A stretch of 64,000 nt of DNA from Starkeya sp. ORNL1 (GCF_012971745.1 NZ_CP048834.1:62001-126000); one strand, 5' to 3'. Positions 43,409 through 53,657 are shown, counted from the first letter of the stretch. Notes: a model not told the origin generated them from the letters alone. Numbers and translations are program-made.

Positions 43409-44473
43409 TTATCCCACCGCGGCGGCGAGGCGCTGCACACGGCTCTGCGCTTCACTGATATTGGCGAGGAACTGCTCGGTGCAGGCGCGCCAGCTGTGGC
43501 GTAGCGCGAATTGCCGTGCGGCGTCGCGATCGAGCGTGAGCGCTTCCAATGCCGCGGCGCGAAGGTCGTTGCTGAGCACGCCGACCCGGTCTGCCCCTTC
43601 GGCCGTCGGGCCGATCACGTCAACCGGTCCGGTGACCGGGAAGGCAGCGACCGGGAGGCCGCTCGCCAGCGCTTCCAGCAACACGATGCCGAAGGTGTCG
43701 GTGAGGCTCGGGAATACGAAGACGTCGGCGGCGGAGTAAGCCTGGGCAAGGCTCTCGCCCTCGCGCAGGCCGAGGAAGCGGGCGGCCGGATAGCGCGCCT
43801 GCAATTCGCCGCGCGCCGGGCCTTCGCCGACGATGAGCTTGGTGCCGGGCAGATCGAGCGCGAGGAACGCCTCGATGTTCTTCTCCACCGACACCCGGCC
43901 GACATAGAGGAAGACCGGGCGCGGCAGATCGTGCAGCGCGGGGTCGGTGATCTCGTCCATCGTGCGGGGGCGGAACAGGTCGGCATGCACGCCGCGCGAC
44001 CAGCGCATGATGTTGCGGAAGCCGCGGCCGCGCAGCTCGGTCTCCAGCGTGTCGGTCGAGACCATCATGCCGGCGGCGGCATTGTGGAAGCGGCGCAGCC
44101 ACGCATAGGACAGGCGCTGCGGCACCGGGGCGCGCGCGGCAAGATATTCCGGGAAGCGGGTATGGTAGCTGGTGGTGAAGATCCGCCCCTGCGCGAGGCA
44201 GGCGCCGCGCGTCATAATGCCGATCGGCCCTTCGGTCGCGATGTGCACGAAATCCGGGGCCTGCTGGCGCAGCCGCCGGGCGATCATCCGCGAGGTGGTC
44301 AGCGCCAGCCGGATCTCCGGATAGGTCGGCATCGGAAGGGTGCGGAATTCCTTCGGGGTGAGGAATTCTATTGTTGCGCCGAGTTGCGTCGCCTCGCGCG
44401 CGGTGTGCTCGAGCGAGCGCACCACGCCATTGACTTGCGGATGCCAGGCGTCCGTCGCGATCAGTATGCGCAT
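43409..44473 (-). CDS. GT4-family glycosyltransferase
   Basis: 354 aa GT-B fold. It begins MRILIATDAWHPQVNGVVRS; FTTSYHTRFPEY is typical of lipid-linked mannosyl- or glucosyltransferases. The C-terminal domain has LYVGRVSVEKNIEAFL and FPSLTDTFGIVLLEALASGLPV, with the sugar-nucleotide Glu motif. Its ATG overlaps the stop of the phosphoesterase by one base. The conserved pairing suggests membrane glycolipid synthesis; donor and acceptor are unknown. Confidence 0.9.
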   Translation of the reverse strand: MRILIATDAWHPQVNGVVRSLEHTAREATQLGATIEFLTPKEFRTLPMPTYPEIRLALTTSRMIARRLRQQAPDFVHIATEGPIGIMTRGACLAQGRIFTTSYHTRFPEYLAARAPVPQRLSYAWLRRFHNAAAGMMVSTDTLETELRGRGFRNIMRWSRGVHADLFRPRTMDEITDPALHDLPRPVFLYVGRVSVEKNIEAFLALDLPGTKLIVGEGPARGELQARYPAARFLGLREGESLAQAYSAADVFVFPSLTDTFGIVLLEALASGLPVAAFPVTGPVDVIGPTAEGADRVGVLSNDLRAAALEALTLDRDAARQFALRHSWRACTEQFLANISEAQSRVQRLAAAVG

Positions 44474-45330
44474 CAGGCAGCGACCCGCGGGCGTTCGAGC
44501 AGGAGCGGAGCATCAGCACCGGAGCGGAAACGCCGCGCCCAGTCAATCAGTTCGAAGCGGCCATCCTCATGCTCGACAATGGCGGTGCAGCTTTCCACCC
44601 AGTCGCCGGTATTGAGATAGGCGATGCCGAAGCGGTCATGCATCACGGCGTGGTGGATGTGGCCGCAAATGACGCCGTCAACCTTGTGGCGCCGCGCCTC
44701 ATTGGCCACGGCTTCCTCGAAGCGGCCGATGAAGTTCACCGCGTTCTTCACCCGGAGCTTGGCCCATTGGCTCAGCGACCAATAAGGGAAGCCGAGCTTG
44801 CGGCGGACCCAGTTGAGGTAGGTGTTGACGCCGAGCGCGAAGGTGTAGGCGCCGTCGCCGAGGAAGGCGAGCCATTTGGCGTGGCGCACCACCACGTCGA
44901 ACACGTCGCCATGGATGATGAGATACTTCTTGCCGTCCGCCGCTTCGTGGATCGCGGTCTCGACCACCTCGATGCCGCCGAAGTGGCTGCCATAATAGTC
45001 GCGCAGGAACTCGTCATGGTTGCCGGGCAGATAGAAGATGCGCGCGCCCTTGCGGGCCTTGCGGAGCACCTTCTGCACCACGTCATTGTGCGTCTGCGGC
45101 CAGTACCAGCCGGCGCGCAGGCGCCAGCCGTCGATGATGTCGCCGACCAGATAGATATTGTCGGCGTCATGGTGTTTCAGGAAATCCAGAAACAACTCGG
45201 CTTGGCAGCCCTTGGTCCCGAGATGAACATCGGAAATAAAGAGGCTGCGGAAGCGTCGCGCGTCGGGTTCGTCGTTCACCTCGGGCGGTCTCCCCGCGGG
45301 GCCCTGATCCAGGCTCAGAGAATGATTCAT
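44473..45330 (-). CDS. LpxH-like calcineurin-type phosphoesterase
   Basis: 285 aa with all metallophosphatase motifs: ISDVHLGT, VGDIIDGW, LPGNHDEF and GHIHHA. It belongs to the UDP-2,3-diacylglucosamine diphosphatase-like family common in alphaproteobacteria. Because most alphaproteobacteria are known to use LpxI for lipid A, this copy may instead act in another lipid pathway with the coupled glycosyltransferase. That is inference. It is the first gene of the two-gene unit. Confidence 0.9.
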   Translation of the reverse strand: MNHSLSLDQGPAGRPPEVNDEPDARRFRSLFISDVHLGTKGCQAELFLDFLKHHDADNIYLVGDIIDGWRLRAGWYWPQTHNDVVQKVLRKARKGARIFYLPGNHDEFLRDYYGSHFGGIEVVETAIHEAADGKKYLIIHGDVFDVVVRHAKWLAFLGDGAYTFALGVNTYLNWVRRKLGFPYWSLSQWAKLRVKNAVNFIGRFEEAVANEARRHKVDGVICGHIHHAVMHDRFGIAYLNTGDWVESCTAIVEHEDGRFELIDWARRFRSGADAPLLLERPRVAA

Positions 45331-45387
45331 GAAGGGCAGATAAGCCCGAGTCGGGTCACGCTTTTATGACGCCGGGGAAACTGCCTT

Positions 45388-45981
45388 TTAGACGAACAGC
45401 ATAAGCACGCTTGCGGCGACCAGGGCCGCCATTAGGAGATTGACGATCCGGCGCTGGCGATCATCCGACAAGGTGCGCGCCAGCACGACACCGAATCCGG
45501 CCCACACAGCAAGCGCCGGAAATGTGACTATGCCCATCACCAGCGCGATCAGCAACACTTCTGCGACGAGATCGCCGCCGACGGTGGTGAAGGCCGGCAC
45601 CACGCCGAGCGCCAGCGTCCACGCCTTGGGATTGACCCACTGGAACAAGGCGGCCTGCAGCACGGTCAGCGGCCGGGCGATCGGATCGGAGCCGTGCGGG
45701 CCTCCGGCATTGGCGATTTTCCAAGCGAGATAAAGCAGATAGGCGGCGCCGATGACTTTCAGAATCACATGGAGCTGGGGGATGGCGGTGAAGATGCCGC
45801 CGAGGCCGAAGCCGACGGCAAGGATCATCACCGGGTAACCAAGCGCGACGCCCCAGATCTGAGGCAGCGTGCGGCGAAAGCCGAAGGCGGCGCCAGATGC
45901 CGCCGAGATCATGTTGTTCGGCCCCGGCGTGAAGGCGCCGGCTATGGCGAACAGCGTGAGGGAGAGCAGGGAACTGACCAC
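45388..45981 (-). CDS. LysE/RhtB-family exporter
   Basis: 197 aa with six hydrophobic segments. The N-terminal FTPGPNNMISAASGAAFGFRR motif is diagnostic of LysE/RhtB amino-acid exporters, with GAAYLLYLAWKI and QWVNPKAWTLALG following. It exports an amino acid or related metabolite; substrate unknown. Single gene. Confidence 0.92.
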   Translation of the reverse strand: MVSSLLSLTLFAIAGAFTPGPNNMISAASGAAFGFRRTLPQIWGVALGYPVMILAVGFGLGGIFTAIPQLHVILKVIGAAYLLYLAWKIANAGGPHGSDPIARPLTVLQAALFQWVNPKAWTLALGVVPAFTTVGGDLVAEVLLIALVMGIVTFPALAVWAGFGVVLARTLSDDRQRRIVNLLMAALVAASVLMLFV

Positions 45982-46186
45982 GGCCGCAACTCGCTGCAGG
46001 AGGCGTTAGGGCAGTATGCCTGCCCTAATCGTCGGTTGTCTCTTCGCTAGACCTGCCGGCGTCGAGGCGCAATCCGAAATCGCGGCAATCCGAAATCGCC
46101 AGTAGTGTGTCCGCTGATGTCGGCTGCGCTGCTGTCGGAGCGTCCTTGAGGCGCCCGCTGAAGCGATGCGGGGAAAGGGGAGGTCG

Positions 46187-46588
46187 ATGCTCTACGCCAT
46201 TCTCGCCTATCATGTGGAAGAGACGGTCGCGTCCTGGACGCCGGAGGAGGACGCGGCGGTGATGGACGGCCTGCTCAAGGTCCATGACCGGCTCGACAAG
46301 GAGGGCTGCCTCGGTCCGGCGGCACGGCTCGGGCCGACGGGGCGGGCCTGCACGCTGCGTGGTCCCGGCGCCGGCGTCGTCATTGACGGCCCGTTCGCCG
46401 AGACCAAGGAGCAACTGCTCGGCCTCTATGTCGTCGACCGCGAGACGCGCGAAGAGGTGATCGCCGTCGCGCGCGACCTGCGCCGGGTCAATCCCACCGC
46501 GGTGTATGAGATCAGGCCCATCCTGCTCTATCTGCCTGGGGCGCCGTTCCCGGTCACCGAAGCGCCGGCCGGGAGCGAGCAAGGCTGA
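46187..46588 (+). CDS. YCII-related (DGPF) domain protein
   Basis: 133 aa from ATG 46187 with a GGGGAGG ribosome site. The central DGPFAETKEQLLG gives the DGPF name, and a dimeric alpha/beta barrel fold is expected. YciI-like proteins often act beside ECF sigma factors or as small-molecule enzymes, with catalytic activity mostly unproven. It is 64 bases before the FAH-family gene. The 200-base region upstream contains a tandem 16-bp duplication. Confidence 0.85.
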   Translation: MLYAILAYHVEETVASWTPEEDAAVMDGLLKVHDRLDKEGCLGPAARLGPTGRACTLRGPGAGVVIDGPFAETKEQLLGLYVVDRETREEVIAVARDLRRVNPTAVYEIRPILLYLPGAPFPVTEAPAGSEQG

Positions 46589-46652
46589 TACGCCGCGTTG
46601 CCTCCCCTGATCGGCGGGGACATGATCCGCACCGATCAGGGGAGGACACACC

Positions 46653-47501
46653 ATGAAGCTCGTCCGCTTCGGCGCTGCCGGCATGGAGAAGCCCGGCCTC
46701 ATCGATGCCAGCGGAGTGGTGCGCGATCTCTCCGGCATCGTTGCAGACATTGGTGGGGACACGCTCACGCCGGCCGGTCTCGACCGGCTGCGCGCGCTCG
46801 ACCCAGCTTCGTTACCCGAAGCGCCGGCCGGCGTGCGGCTCGGCGCCTGCGTCACGCGGCCCGGGCATTTCATCGCCGTCGGGCTCAATTATGCCCACCA
46901 CGCCGAGGAGGCGGGCATGGCGATCCCGACCGAGCCGGTGCTGTTCTCCAAGGCGCCGAACTGCATCGTCGGCCCGGACGACGACATCATCCAGCCCATG
47001 GGCTCGACCAAGCTCGATTGGGAGGTCGAACTCGGCATCGTCATCGGCAGCCGCGCCCGCTATGTCGAGGAAGCCGACGCCGGTCGGTATATAGCCGGCT
47101 TCTGCCTCGCCAATGACGTCTCCGAGCGCGCCTTCCAGATCGAGCGCGGCGGGCAATGGATCAAGGGCAAGAGCTGCGAGACCTTCGGCCCACTCGGCCC
47201 CTGGCTGGTGACGCCCGACGAGATCACCGACGTGCAGAACCTCTCCATGTGGTGCGACGTCAATCACGAGAAGCGCCAGCGCGGCTCGACCCGCACCATG
47301 ATCTTCGGCGTGAACTTCCTCGTCGCCTACATCAGCCGCTTCATGGTGCTCGATGTCGGCGATGTCATCATCACCGGCACGCCGCCGGGCGTTGGCCTCG
47401 GCATGAAGCCACCGGTCTATCTCAAGCCGGGCGACGTGGTGACGCTCGGCATGGACGGGCTCGGCGAGCAGCGCCAGACGGTGGTGGCGTTTCCCGGCTG
47501 A
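46653..47501 (+). CDS. fumarylacetoacetate hydrolase-family protein
   Basis: 282 aa. The FAH fold has FIAVGLNYAHHAEEAG, the metal-ligand region KLDWEVELGIVIG (Glu/Asp) and DVGDVIITGTPPGVGLGM near the end. It is closest in style to ureidoglycolate lyase or 2,4-diketo-3-deoxy-L-fuconate hydrolase-type enzymes, which split C-C bonds of 2-oxo or diketo acids with Mg2+. The specific substrate is not set by context. Confidence 0.9.
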   Translation: MKLVRFGAAGMEKPGLIDASGVVRDLSGIVADIGGDTLTPAGLDRLRALDPASLPEAPAGVRLGACVTRPGHFIAVGLNYAHHAEEAGMAIPTEPVLFSKAPNCIVGPDDDIIQPMGSTKLDWEVELGIVIGSRARYVEEADAGRYIAGFCLANDVSERAFQIERGGQWIKGKSCETFGPLGPWLVTPDEITDVQNLSMWCDVNHEKRQRGSTRTMIFGVNFLVAYISRFMVLDVGDVIITGTPPGVGLGMKPPVYLKPGDVVTLGMDGLGEQRQTVVAFPG

Positions 47502-47641
47502 CACACCCTGCCGGAACATGTTCCAGCGTCAATCACGAGCGCGCGAGAGCGCCCGGGATGCGATTGCTCCGCTTATTGGAAGCTCTCTATGTTGCGGCGC
47601 AGCGGAGTCGGGAGTGCTTCCGCGTAACCGGGAGCCTGTTC

Positions 47642-48073
47642 ATGATCCGCCGCCTTGTGCTTGCCGCCATGCTCGCCCTCAGCGCCATCACCGTGGTGTC
47701 CGCGCAGTCCAACATCGTCGAGCAGCGCGAGGCGCTGTTCAAGGCAATGAACCGCGAGGTGCGGCCGGTCGGCGCCATGCTGAAGGGCGAGACCGCGTTC
47801 GATGCTGCCAAGGTGCAGGCGGCGCTCGACCTCGTCATCAAGAATGCGCAGGTGCTGCCGACCATGTTCCCGGCCGGCTCGCAGGACGGCAGCGAAGCGC
47901 TTCCGGTGGTGTGGGAGCGCAATGACGAGTTCAAGGCGCTGTTCGCCAAGCTGGGCGATGAGGCGGCGAAGGCCAAGGTCGCGATCACCGACGATGCCAG
48001 CCTCAAGGCGAACTTCCCGAATGTGCTGCGCGCCTGCGGCAATTGCCACCAGACCTTCCGCAAGAAGAGCTGA
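47642..48073 (+). CDS. cytochrome c' / c-556 family protein
   Basis: 143 aa from ATG 47642. A signal peptide (LVLAAMLALSAITVVSA) is followed by a four-helix bundle, with the haem c attachment CGNCH six residues from the C-terminal helix end, as in cytochromes c'. Such proteins bind NO or carry electrons in the periplasm. It is immediately followed by a cytochrome b561 gene, a frequent pairing, but that gene is frameshifted here. Confidence 0.92.
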   Translation: MIRRLVLAAMLALSAITVVSAQSNIVEQREALFKAMNREVRPVGAMLKGETAFDAAKVQAALDLVIKNAQVLPTMFPAGSQDGSEALPVVWERNDEFKALFAKLGDEAAKAKVAITDDASLKANFPNVLRACGNCHQTFRKKS

Positions 48074-48076
48074 TCC

Positions 48077-48804
48077 ATGGATGCGGTGTCCAAGGCGCGC
48101 TCCGGCACCGCACTGGCGGGCCAGGCGCCGGCGGTGCTCGCCTGGGACCTGCCGACCCGGCTGGCGAAATGGACGCTCGCGGTGCTGGTGGGGCTCGCCT
48201 TCGCCAGCAAATATATGGCGATGTCGGCCTCGTCTGGCACATGTGGAACGGCCTCGCCATCCTCACACTCGTGGTGTTCCGCCTGTTGTGGGGGCTGGTC
48301 GGCGGCTCGACCGCTCGTTTCGCCTGGTTCCTTGCCGGGCCCGCCGCGGCGCTGCGCTATGCGGCCGATCTCGTGCGCGGGCGCTCGCCGCGCTATCTCG
48401 GCCACAATCCGCTCGGCGGCTGGATGGTGGTGGCGCTGCTGGCGCTCGTCGCGGCGCAGGGCGTGGCCGGGCTGTTCACCACCGACGACATCATCGTCGA
48501 CGGGCCGCTGGTACGAGTGGCGGGAGAAGACTGGATCAAGCGCGCCTCGGCGCTGCATCAGGACATCTATTGGTGGCTCCTGGGTCTGATAGCGCTGCAC
48601 GCGCTGGCCAATCTCGCCTATTCGCTGTTCGGCAAGGATAACCTGATCCTCGCCATGTTCACCGGTCACAAGCCGCGCGCGGCCTATGCCGACCAGGCGT
48701 CCGCGACGGCTGGCTCGGTCGTGCTGGCGATCGCGTGCCTCGCCGTTTCGGCGGGCATCGTGTTCGGCGGCATCGCGCTCGCCGGGGGCGATCCGTTTCC
48801 CTAG
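48077..48804 (+). pseudogene. cytochrome b561 family, frameshifted
   Basis: The N-terminus reads from ATG 48077 (MDAVSKARSG, then LAWDLPTRLAKWTLAVL). The homologous continuation YGDVGLVWHMWNGLAILT is in another frame from about 48215, so one base is missing (or two extra) near 48205-48225. The rest (to 48804) encodes the remaining TM helices, with HQDIYWWLLGLIALHA. The first haem-ligand position, normally RLFHW, is RLAKW, so a ligand His is also lost. This suggests decay rather than a mere read error, but sequencing error cannot be excluded. Confidence 0.75.
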
Positions 48805-48884
48805 CTGAGATCGCGCGGCGGCGCACGGCAGCCATGTAAAGCCGTGCCTTGCCGCAACGGCGCGAACATGCTCCAAGCCGCCGC

Positions 48885-49805
48885 ATGAACGCGCTCAAGG
48901 GGATCGCGCTGCAGGTCGGCGCGACCTTCCTATTCACCATCATGTCGGCTTTGGTGCGCATCGTCTCGGAACGGGTTCCGACCGGCGAAGTGATCTTCTC
49001 GCGCGCCTTCTTCGCGCTGTTCCCGCTGCTGGCGCTGCTGGCGTTCCGGCGCGAGATCAGCGCCGCGGTGCGCACCGCCAATCCGGTCGGCCACATCATC
49101 CGCGGCACCATCGGCGTGTGCTCGATGTTCCTGACATTCTCCGCACTTGCCCGCATTCCGCTGGCAGACGCCACCGCCATCGGCTTCACCGCGCCGCTGG
49201 TCACCGTGATCCTCGCCGCGATCTTCCTGCGCGAGACTGTGCAGCTCTATCGCTGGGCCGCGGTGCTGGTCGGCCTGGGCGGCGTGGTGGTGATGCTGTG
49301 GCCGCATTTCGAGGGCGGCTTCGAGACGCGCGAGCGTGCGCTCGGCGCCACATTCGCGCTGATGGCGGCGGTGTGCACGGCGAGCGCCATGGTGCAGATT
49401 CGCCGCCTGACCGCGACCGAGACCACGCCGGCCATCGTGTTCTATTTCCAGGCATTGGCGTCGCTGGCAGGGCTTGCCACGGCGGCGTGGGGCTGGACGC
49501 TGCCGAGCGCGGGCGATGCGGCGCTGCTGCTCACCATCGGCATTCTCGGCGGCATCGGGCAGATCCTGCTCACCGAGAGCTACCGCTATGCGCCGGCTTC
49601 GCTGGTGGCGCCCTTCACCTACTCGGCGATGCTGTGGGCGGTGCTGCTGGGCTTCATACTGTTCGCCGAGACGCCCCCGCTGCTGGTGCTGGTGGGCGCG
49701 GGGATCGTCATCACGGCCGGCATGTTCGTCATCTGGCGCGAGCGCCGATCGGCGCGGGATGCCGAGGCGGATGCGGCATCGTCGCCCTCCGGCCCGTCGG
49801 CCTGA
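48885..49805 (+). CDS. EamA/DMT-family transporter
   Basis: 306 aa from ATG 48885, ten TM segments in two EamA repeats. VGHIIRGTIGVCSMFLTFSAL and PLADATAIGFTAPLVTVILA are typical of RhaT/YdcZ-like and S-adenosylmethionine-uptake-like DMT members. Substrate unknown. The stop is 2 bases from the stop of the convergent Lrp-type gene. Confidence 0.9.
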   Translation: MNALKGIALQVGATFLFTIMSALVRIVSERVPTGEVIFSRAFFALFPLLALLAFRREISAAVRTANPVGHIIRGTIGVCSMFLTFSALARIPLADATAIGFTAPLVTVILAAIFLRETVQLYRWAAVLVGLGGVVVMLWPHFEGGFETRERALGATFALMAAVCTASAMVQIRRLTATETTPAIVFYFQALASLAGLATAAWGWTLPSAGDAALLLTIGILGGIGQILLTESYRYAPASLVAPFTYSAMLWAVLLGFILFAETPPLLVLVGAGIVITAGMFVIWRERRSARDAEADAASSPSGPSA

Positions 49806-49807
49806 AA

Positions 49808-50044
49808 TCAGAACGCCTTGTAGGTGACGATGGTGCGGGTGTCCTGGATGCCCGGCACGGTCTGTACCTTCTCATTGATGAAGTGACCGATATCGGTGCC
49901 TTCCGCGACATAGAACTTCACCAGCAGGTCGAAATCGCCCGCGGTGGAATAGATCTCGGAGGCGATCTCGGCGTCGGCGATGGCGTTGGCCACCTCATAG
50001 GAACGGCCGAGCTGGCATTTGATCTGGACGAAGAAAGGGATCAT
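49808..50044 (-). CDS. stand-alone Lrp/AsnC ligand-binding (RAM) domain protein
   Basis: 78 aa from ATG 50044. It has the alpha/beta RAM fold sequence IPFFVQIKCQLGRSYEVANA, then YSTAGDFDLLVKFYV and PGIQDTRTIVTYK, with no DNA-binding HTH. Such isolated domains oligomerise and bind amino acids, and may modulate full-length Lrp proteins. It is divergent from the TPP riboswitch-thiD unit. ATG 50053 is an alternative start. Confidence 0.87.
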   Translation of the reverse strand: MIPFFVQIKCQLGRSYEVANAIADAEIASEIYSTAGDFDLLVKFYVAEGTDIGHFINEKVQTVPGIQDTRTIVTYKAF

Positions 50045-50165
50045 GGCGCGCATCCGTATTTTCAGCGCGCCAAGGGAACAGAAGGGCACGATGCTGGCAA
50101 CCCCCATAGTCGGTGTTCGCGCTGTACTTGAAAGCGGGTCCCGCTTCGCTTAATTCGACGGGTAA

Positions 50166-50253
50166 CGATCTCGTTGGGGTGTCCGAAAGGGCTGAGAGGC
50201 GGTTCCGCCAACCCACGAACCTGATCCGGATCATGCCGGCGGAGGGAACGGGT
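50166..50253 (+). promoter_or_regulatory. TPP riboswitch (THI box)
   Basis: Contains the conserved TPP aptamer pieces in order: GGGGTGTCC (about 50175), GGCTGAGA (50190-50197), AACCTGATCCGGATCATGCC and GGCGGAGGGAA. They end about 75 bases before thiD. A later GGCGGGGAGG overlaps the thiD ribosome site, so control of translation initiation is plausible. Confidence 0.93.
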
Positions 50254-50322
50254 CGCGCTCATGCCGGGACTTATGCGTCCGGCGTCCGGCGCGTCGCATC
50301 CTCCCGGCGGGGAGGACGCCTG

Positions 50323-51126
<804 letters not shown>

Positions 51127-51139
51127 AATTCATCCATTG

Positions 51140-51245
51140 CCATTCCGGAACGGCCGTGAGGCCGTATCCGGGATGGCAAGAAGGTGTTGCGCATCAGCGT
51201 CTTACGATCCCGGCTCTTCGCCCTTCGGGCTACGGCCGGGATGAC
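51140..51245. repeat. palindromic repeat, family B
   Basis: CATTCCGGAACGGCCGTGAGG to GGCCGGGATGAC, with inner ATCCGGGATGGCAAGAAGG and CTTACGATCCCGG. Third copy of the family, between the convergent thiD and epimerase genes. Confidence 0.7.
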
Positions 51246-51269
51246 GACATAAAGTTGGTCTCGCGTGTG

Positions 51270-52247
51270 TCAGCCCCACAGTTCGGGCTTCGGCGGGTAG
51301 ACCAGGCTGCCTTCATAGTGCAGCGCCGGCTCGCGGTCGCGGGCGAGCAGCAGCGGGCCGTCGAGATCGACATAGCGCGCCGCGCCCGCCAGCAGCAGCG
51401 CCGGGGCCATGGCGAGCGAGGTCGCGACCATGCAGCCGACCATGATGTCGAGCCCGGCGGCGCGCGCCGCCTCGGCCAAAGCGAGCGCCTCGGTCAGCCC
51501 GCCGGTCTTGTCGAGCTTGATATTGATGGCGTCATAGCGCCCGGCGAGATGGCTGAGGCTCTCCAGCCCATGCGCGCTCTCATCGGCGCAGACCGGGACC
51601 GGCCGGATGATCCGCTCCAGCAGGCCGTCATCGGTAGCCGGAAGCGGCTGCTCGACCAGGGTGACGCCGGCGCTGGCACAGGCGGCGAGGTTTGCCTCGA
51701 GATTCGCGGCGGTCCAGCCCTCATTGGCATCGATGATGAGTTCGCATTCCGGCACCGCCGCGCGGATCGCGGCCAACCGCTCGGCGTCGCCCTCCTTGCC
51801 CAGCTTCAGCTTGAGCAGCGGGCGGCCGGCCACCCGCGCCGCCTCGGCCATGGCCTGCGCGGTGCCGAGGCTGATCGTATAGGCGGTGGTTACCGGCGCT
51901 GGAGCGGGGAGGCCGGCAAGTTCGAAAGCGCGGCGCCCGGTGCGCTTTGCCTCGAAATCCCAGAAGGCGCAATCAAGCGCGTTGCGCGCCGCGCCGGGCG
52001 GCAGGCGCTCCTGCAGATCGGCGCGGTCGAGGCCGGCTGCGACCTCCGATGCCACGGAGGCGATGAGCGCGGCGACGCCATCGACGGTTTCATCGTAACG
52101 GGCATAGGGCACGCATTCGCCGCGCCCGGTCGTCGCGCCGTCGGCAAGTTCCGCCACTACCACCACCGCCTCGGTCTTCGAGCCGCGGGCAATGGTGAAG
52201 GCGCCCGCTATGGGAAAGCGCTCGATGCGCACGGAAAGTGTCGGCAT
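51270..52247 (-). CDS. L-Ala-D/L-Glu-type dipeptide epimerase (enolase superfamily)
   Basis: 325 aa from ATG 52247. Muconate-lactonising subgroup with all catalytic positions: LKLKLGK (Lys-x-Lys), IIDANEGW (Asp), VEQPLP (Glu), CADESAHG (Asp-Glu) and NIKLDKTGG (Lys). The short Asp-x-Asp-like end (YVDLDGP) matches dipeptide epimerases of the YcjG type. It would epimerise the D-Glu residue of L-Ala-D-Glu from recycled murein peptides. Other dipeptide substrates are possible. Confidence 0.9.
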   Translation of the reverse strand: MPTLSVRIERFPIAGAFTIARGSKTEAVVVVAELADGATTGRGECVPYARYDETVDGVAALIASVASEVAAGLDRADLQERLPPGAARNALDCAFWDFEAKRTGRRAFELAGLPAPAPVTTAYTISLGTAQAMAEAARVAGRPLLKLKLGKEGDAERLAAIRAAVPECELIIDANEGWTAANLEANLAACASAGVTLVEQPLPATDDGLLERIIRPVPVCADESAHGLESLSHLAGRYDAINIKLDKTGGLTEALALAEAARAAGLDIMVGCMVATSLAMAPALLLAGAARYVDLDGPLLLARDREPALHYEGSLVYPPKPELWG

Positions 52248-52441
52248 GGCGGGGATCCGCGAGGCTGGTTGGCCGGGGAATCGGCGGTCGAGGCGCAATC
52301 ATAGCAATGCCGGCGAAGCTTCTGTCCTGTAACGTCGCCGGGAAAGCACACAATGGCCAAGAGTTTGCGCTATCATTACCTTGATACCGTCAAGTTGCCC
52401 TATGGTCTCGACGGAATCGAGGCGTCCGGATAAGAGGTTGA

Positions 52442-53650
52442 GTGCCCCGGACCGCCTTGGCGAGCTGGATTAGGAGGCGTTGTTGGGAGCCCGATTTGGG
52501 AGCCGCTGAAGCCCCGCTGCTGGCGATGGCCCGCCATGGGCGTGAGTTGGTGTTCGTCGGCAACGGCCGATGGACGGCGGCGCATTCGCACGCGCTCGAA
52601 TCCGTGGTGGATGCGTGCCTCGAGGAATCCCGTTCCTCCACCGGGCCGACAAGCGCCGCGCGGGTCGACCTGTCCGGCGTCCGCATCATCGACACAGTCG
52701 GCGCGTTGCTGCTCGACCGCGTGCTGCGCACGCTCGAGGAAGACGGGGTGCACTCGCAACTGGTCGGGCTTGACCGGCGTTTCCAGCCCTTGCTGGACGA
52801 GGTGCAGCGGGGCTGCCACGAGGTGCCGCCGCCACGCCAGCACCGCAACCCGCTGGTAGGCAGCCTCTATGTCACCGGCCGGTCGGTGATGGGTGGCTAC
52901 GAGGACGCGGTCCAGTTCCTGGGTTTCGTCGGTGCGGTGGTGATCGCGTTCCTGCGGGTGCTGATACGCCCGCAGAATTTCCGCTGGACCTCGATGGTCT
53001 ATCATCTGGAGCGGGTAGGGCTCAGGGCGGTGCCGATCATCGCCCTCATCACCTTCCTGATCGGCTGCATCATCGCGCAGCAGGGCATCTTCAATTTCCG
53101 CAGGTTCGGTGCGACCACCTATGTGGTCGACATGGTCGGCATCCTCACGCTGCGCGAACTCGGCGTGCTGATTGTCTCCATCATGGTCGCCGGCCGTTCC
53201 GGCAGCGCCTTCACCGCCGAACTCGGCTCGATGAAGATGCGCGAGGAGGTGGACGCGCTGCGGGTGATGGGGTTCGACCCCAACGAGGTGCTGGTGCTGC
53301 CGCGACTGGTCGCGCTGATCATTGCGGTGCCGCTGCTCACCTTCATCGGCAACATGTGCGCGCTGTTCGGCGGTGGCCTGGTGTCGTGGCTCTACGGCAG
53401 CATCACGCCGACTATCTTCATGGCCCGGCTGCAGGAAGCCATCGGGCTGAACACCTTCGAGGTCGGCATGATCAAGGCGCCGTTCATGGCGGCCATCATC
53501 GGCCTCATCTCCTGCATGGAGGGCATGCGGGTCGGCGGCAGCGCGGAATCGCTTGGCGCCAAGACCACCGCCGCGGTGGTGAAGTCGATCTTCCTGGTGA
53601 TCGTGGTGGACGGACTGTTCGCCATGTTCTTCGCCGCCGTGAATCTGTGA
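52442..53650 (+). CDS. mlaE: MlaE-type lipid ABC transporter permease with N-terminal STAS domain
   Basis: 402 aa with a GTG start and AAGAGG ribosome site. The N-terminal STAS domain (about residues 30-120) contains ARVDLSGVRIIDTVGALLLD and plays the MlaB role in cis. The C-terminal MlaE permease has IALITFLIGCIIAQQG, ELGVLIVSIMVAGRSGSAFTAELGSMKMREEVDAL (read in parts) and FMAAIIGLISCMEG. First gene of mlaE-mlaF-mlaD-lipoprotein. It moves phospholipids between the membranes. Confidence 0.93.
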   Translation: MPRTALASWIRRRCWEPDLGAAEAPLLAMARHGRELVFVGNGRWTAAHSHALESVVDACLEESRSSTGPTSAARVDLSGVRIIDTVGALLLDRVLRTLEEDGVHSQLVGLDRRFQPLLDEVQRGCHEVPPPRQHRNPLVGSLYVTGRSVMGGYEDAVQFLGFVGAVVIAFLRVLIRPQNFRWTSMVYHLERVGLRAVPIIALITFLIGCIIAQQGIFNFRRFGATTYVVDMVGILTLRELGVLIVSIMVAGRSGSAFTAELGSMKMREEVDALRVMGFDPNEVLVLPRLVALIIAVPLLTFIGNMCALFGGGLVSWLYGSITPTIFMARLQEAIGLNTFEVGMIKAPFMAAIIGLISCMEGMRVGGSAESLGAKTTAAVVKSIFLVIVVDGLFAMFFAAVNL

Positions 53651-53657
53651 GGCGAGC

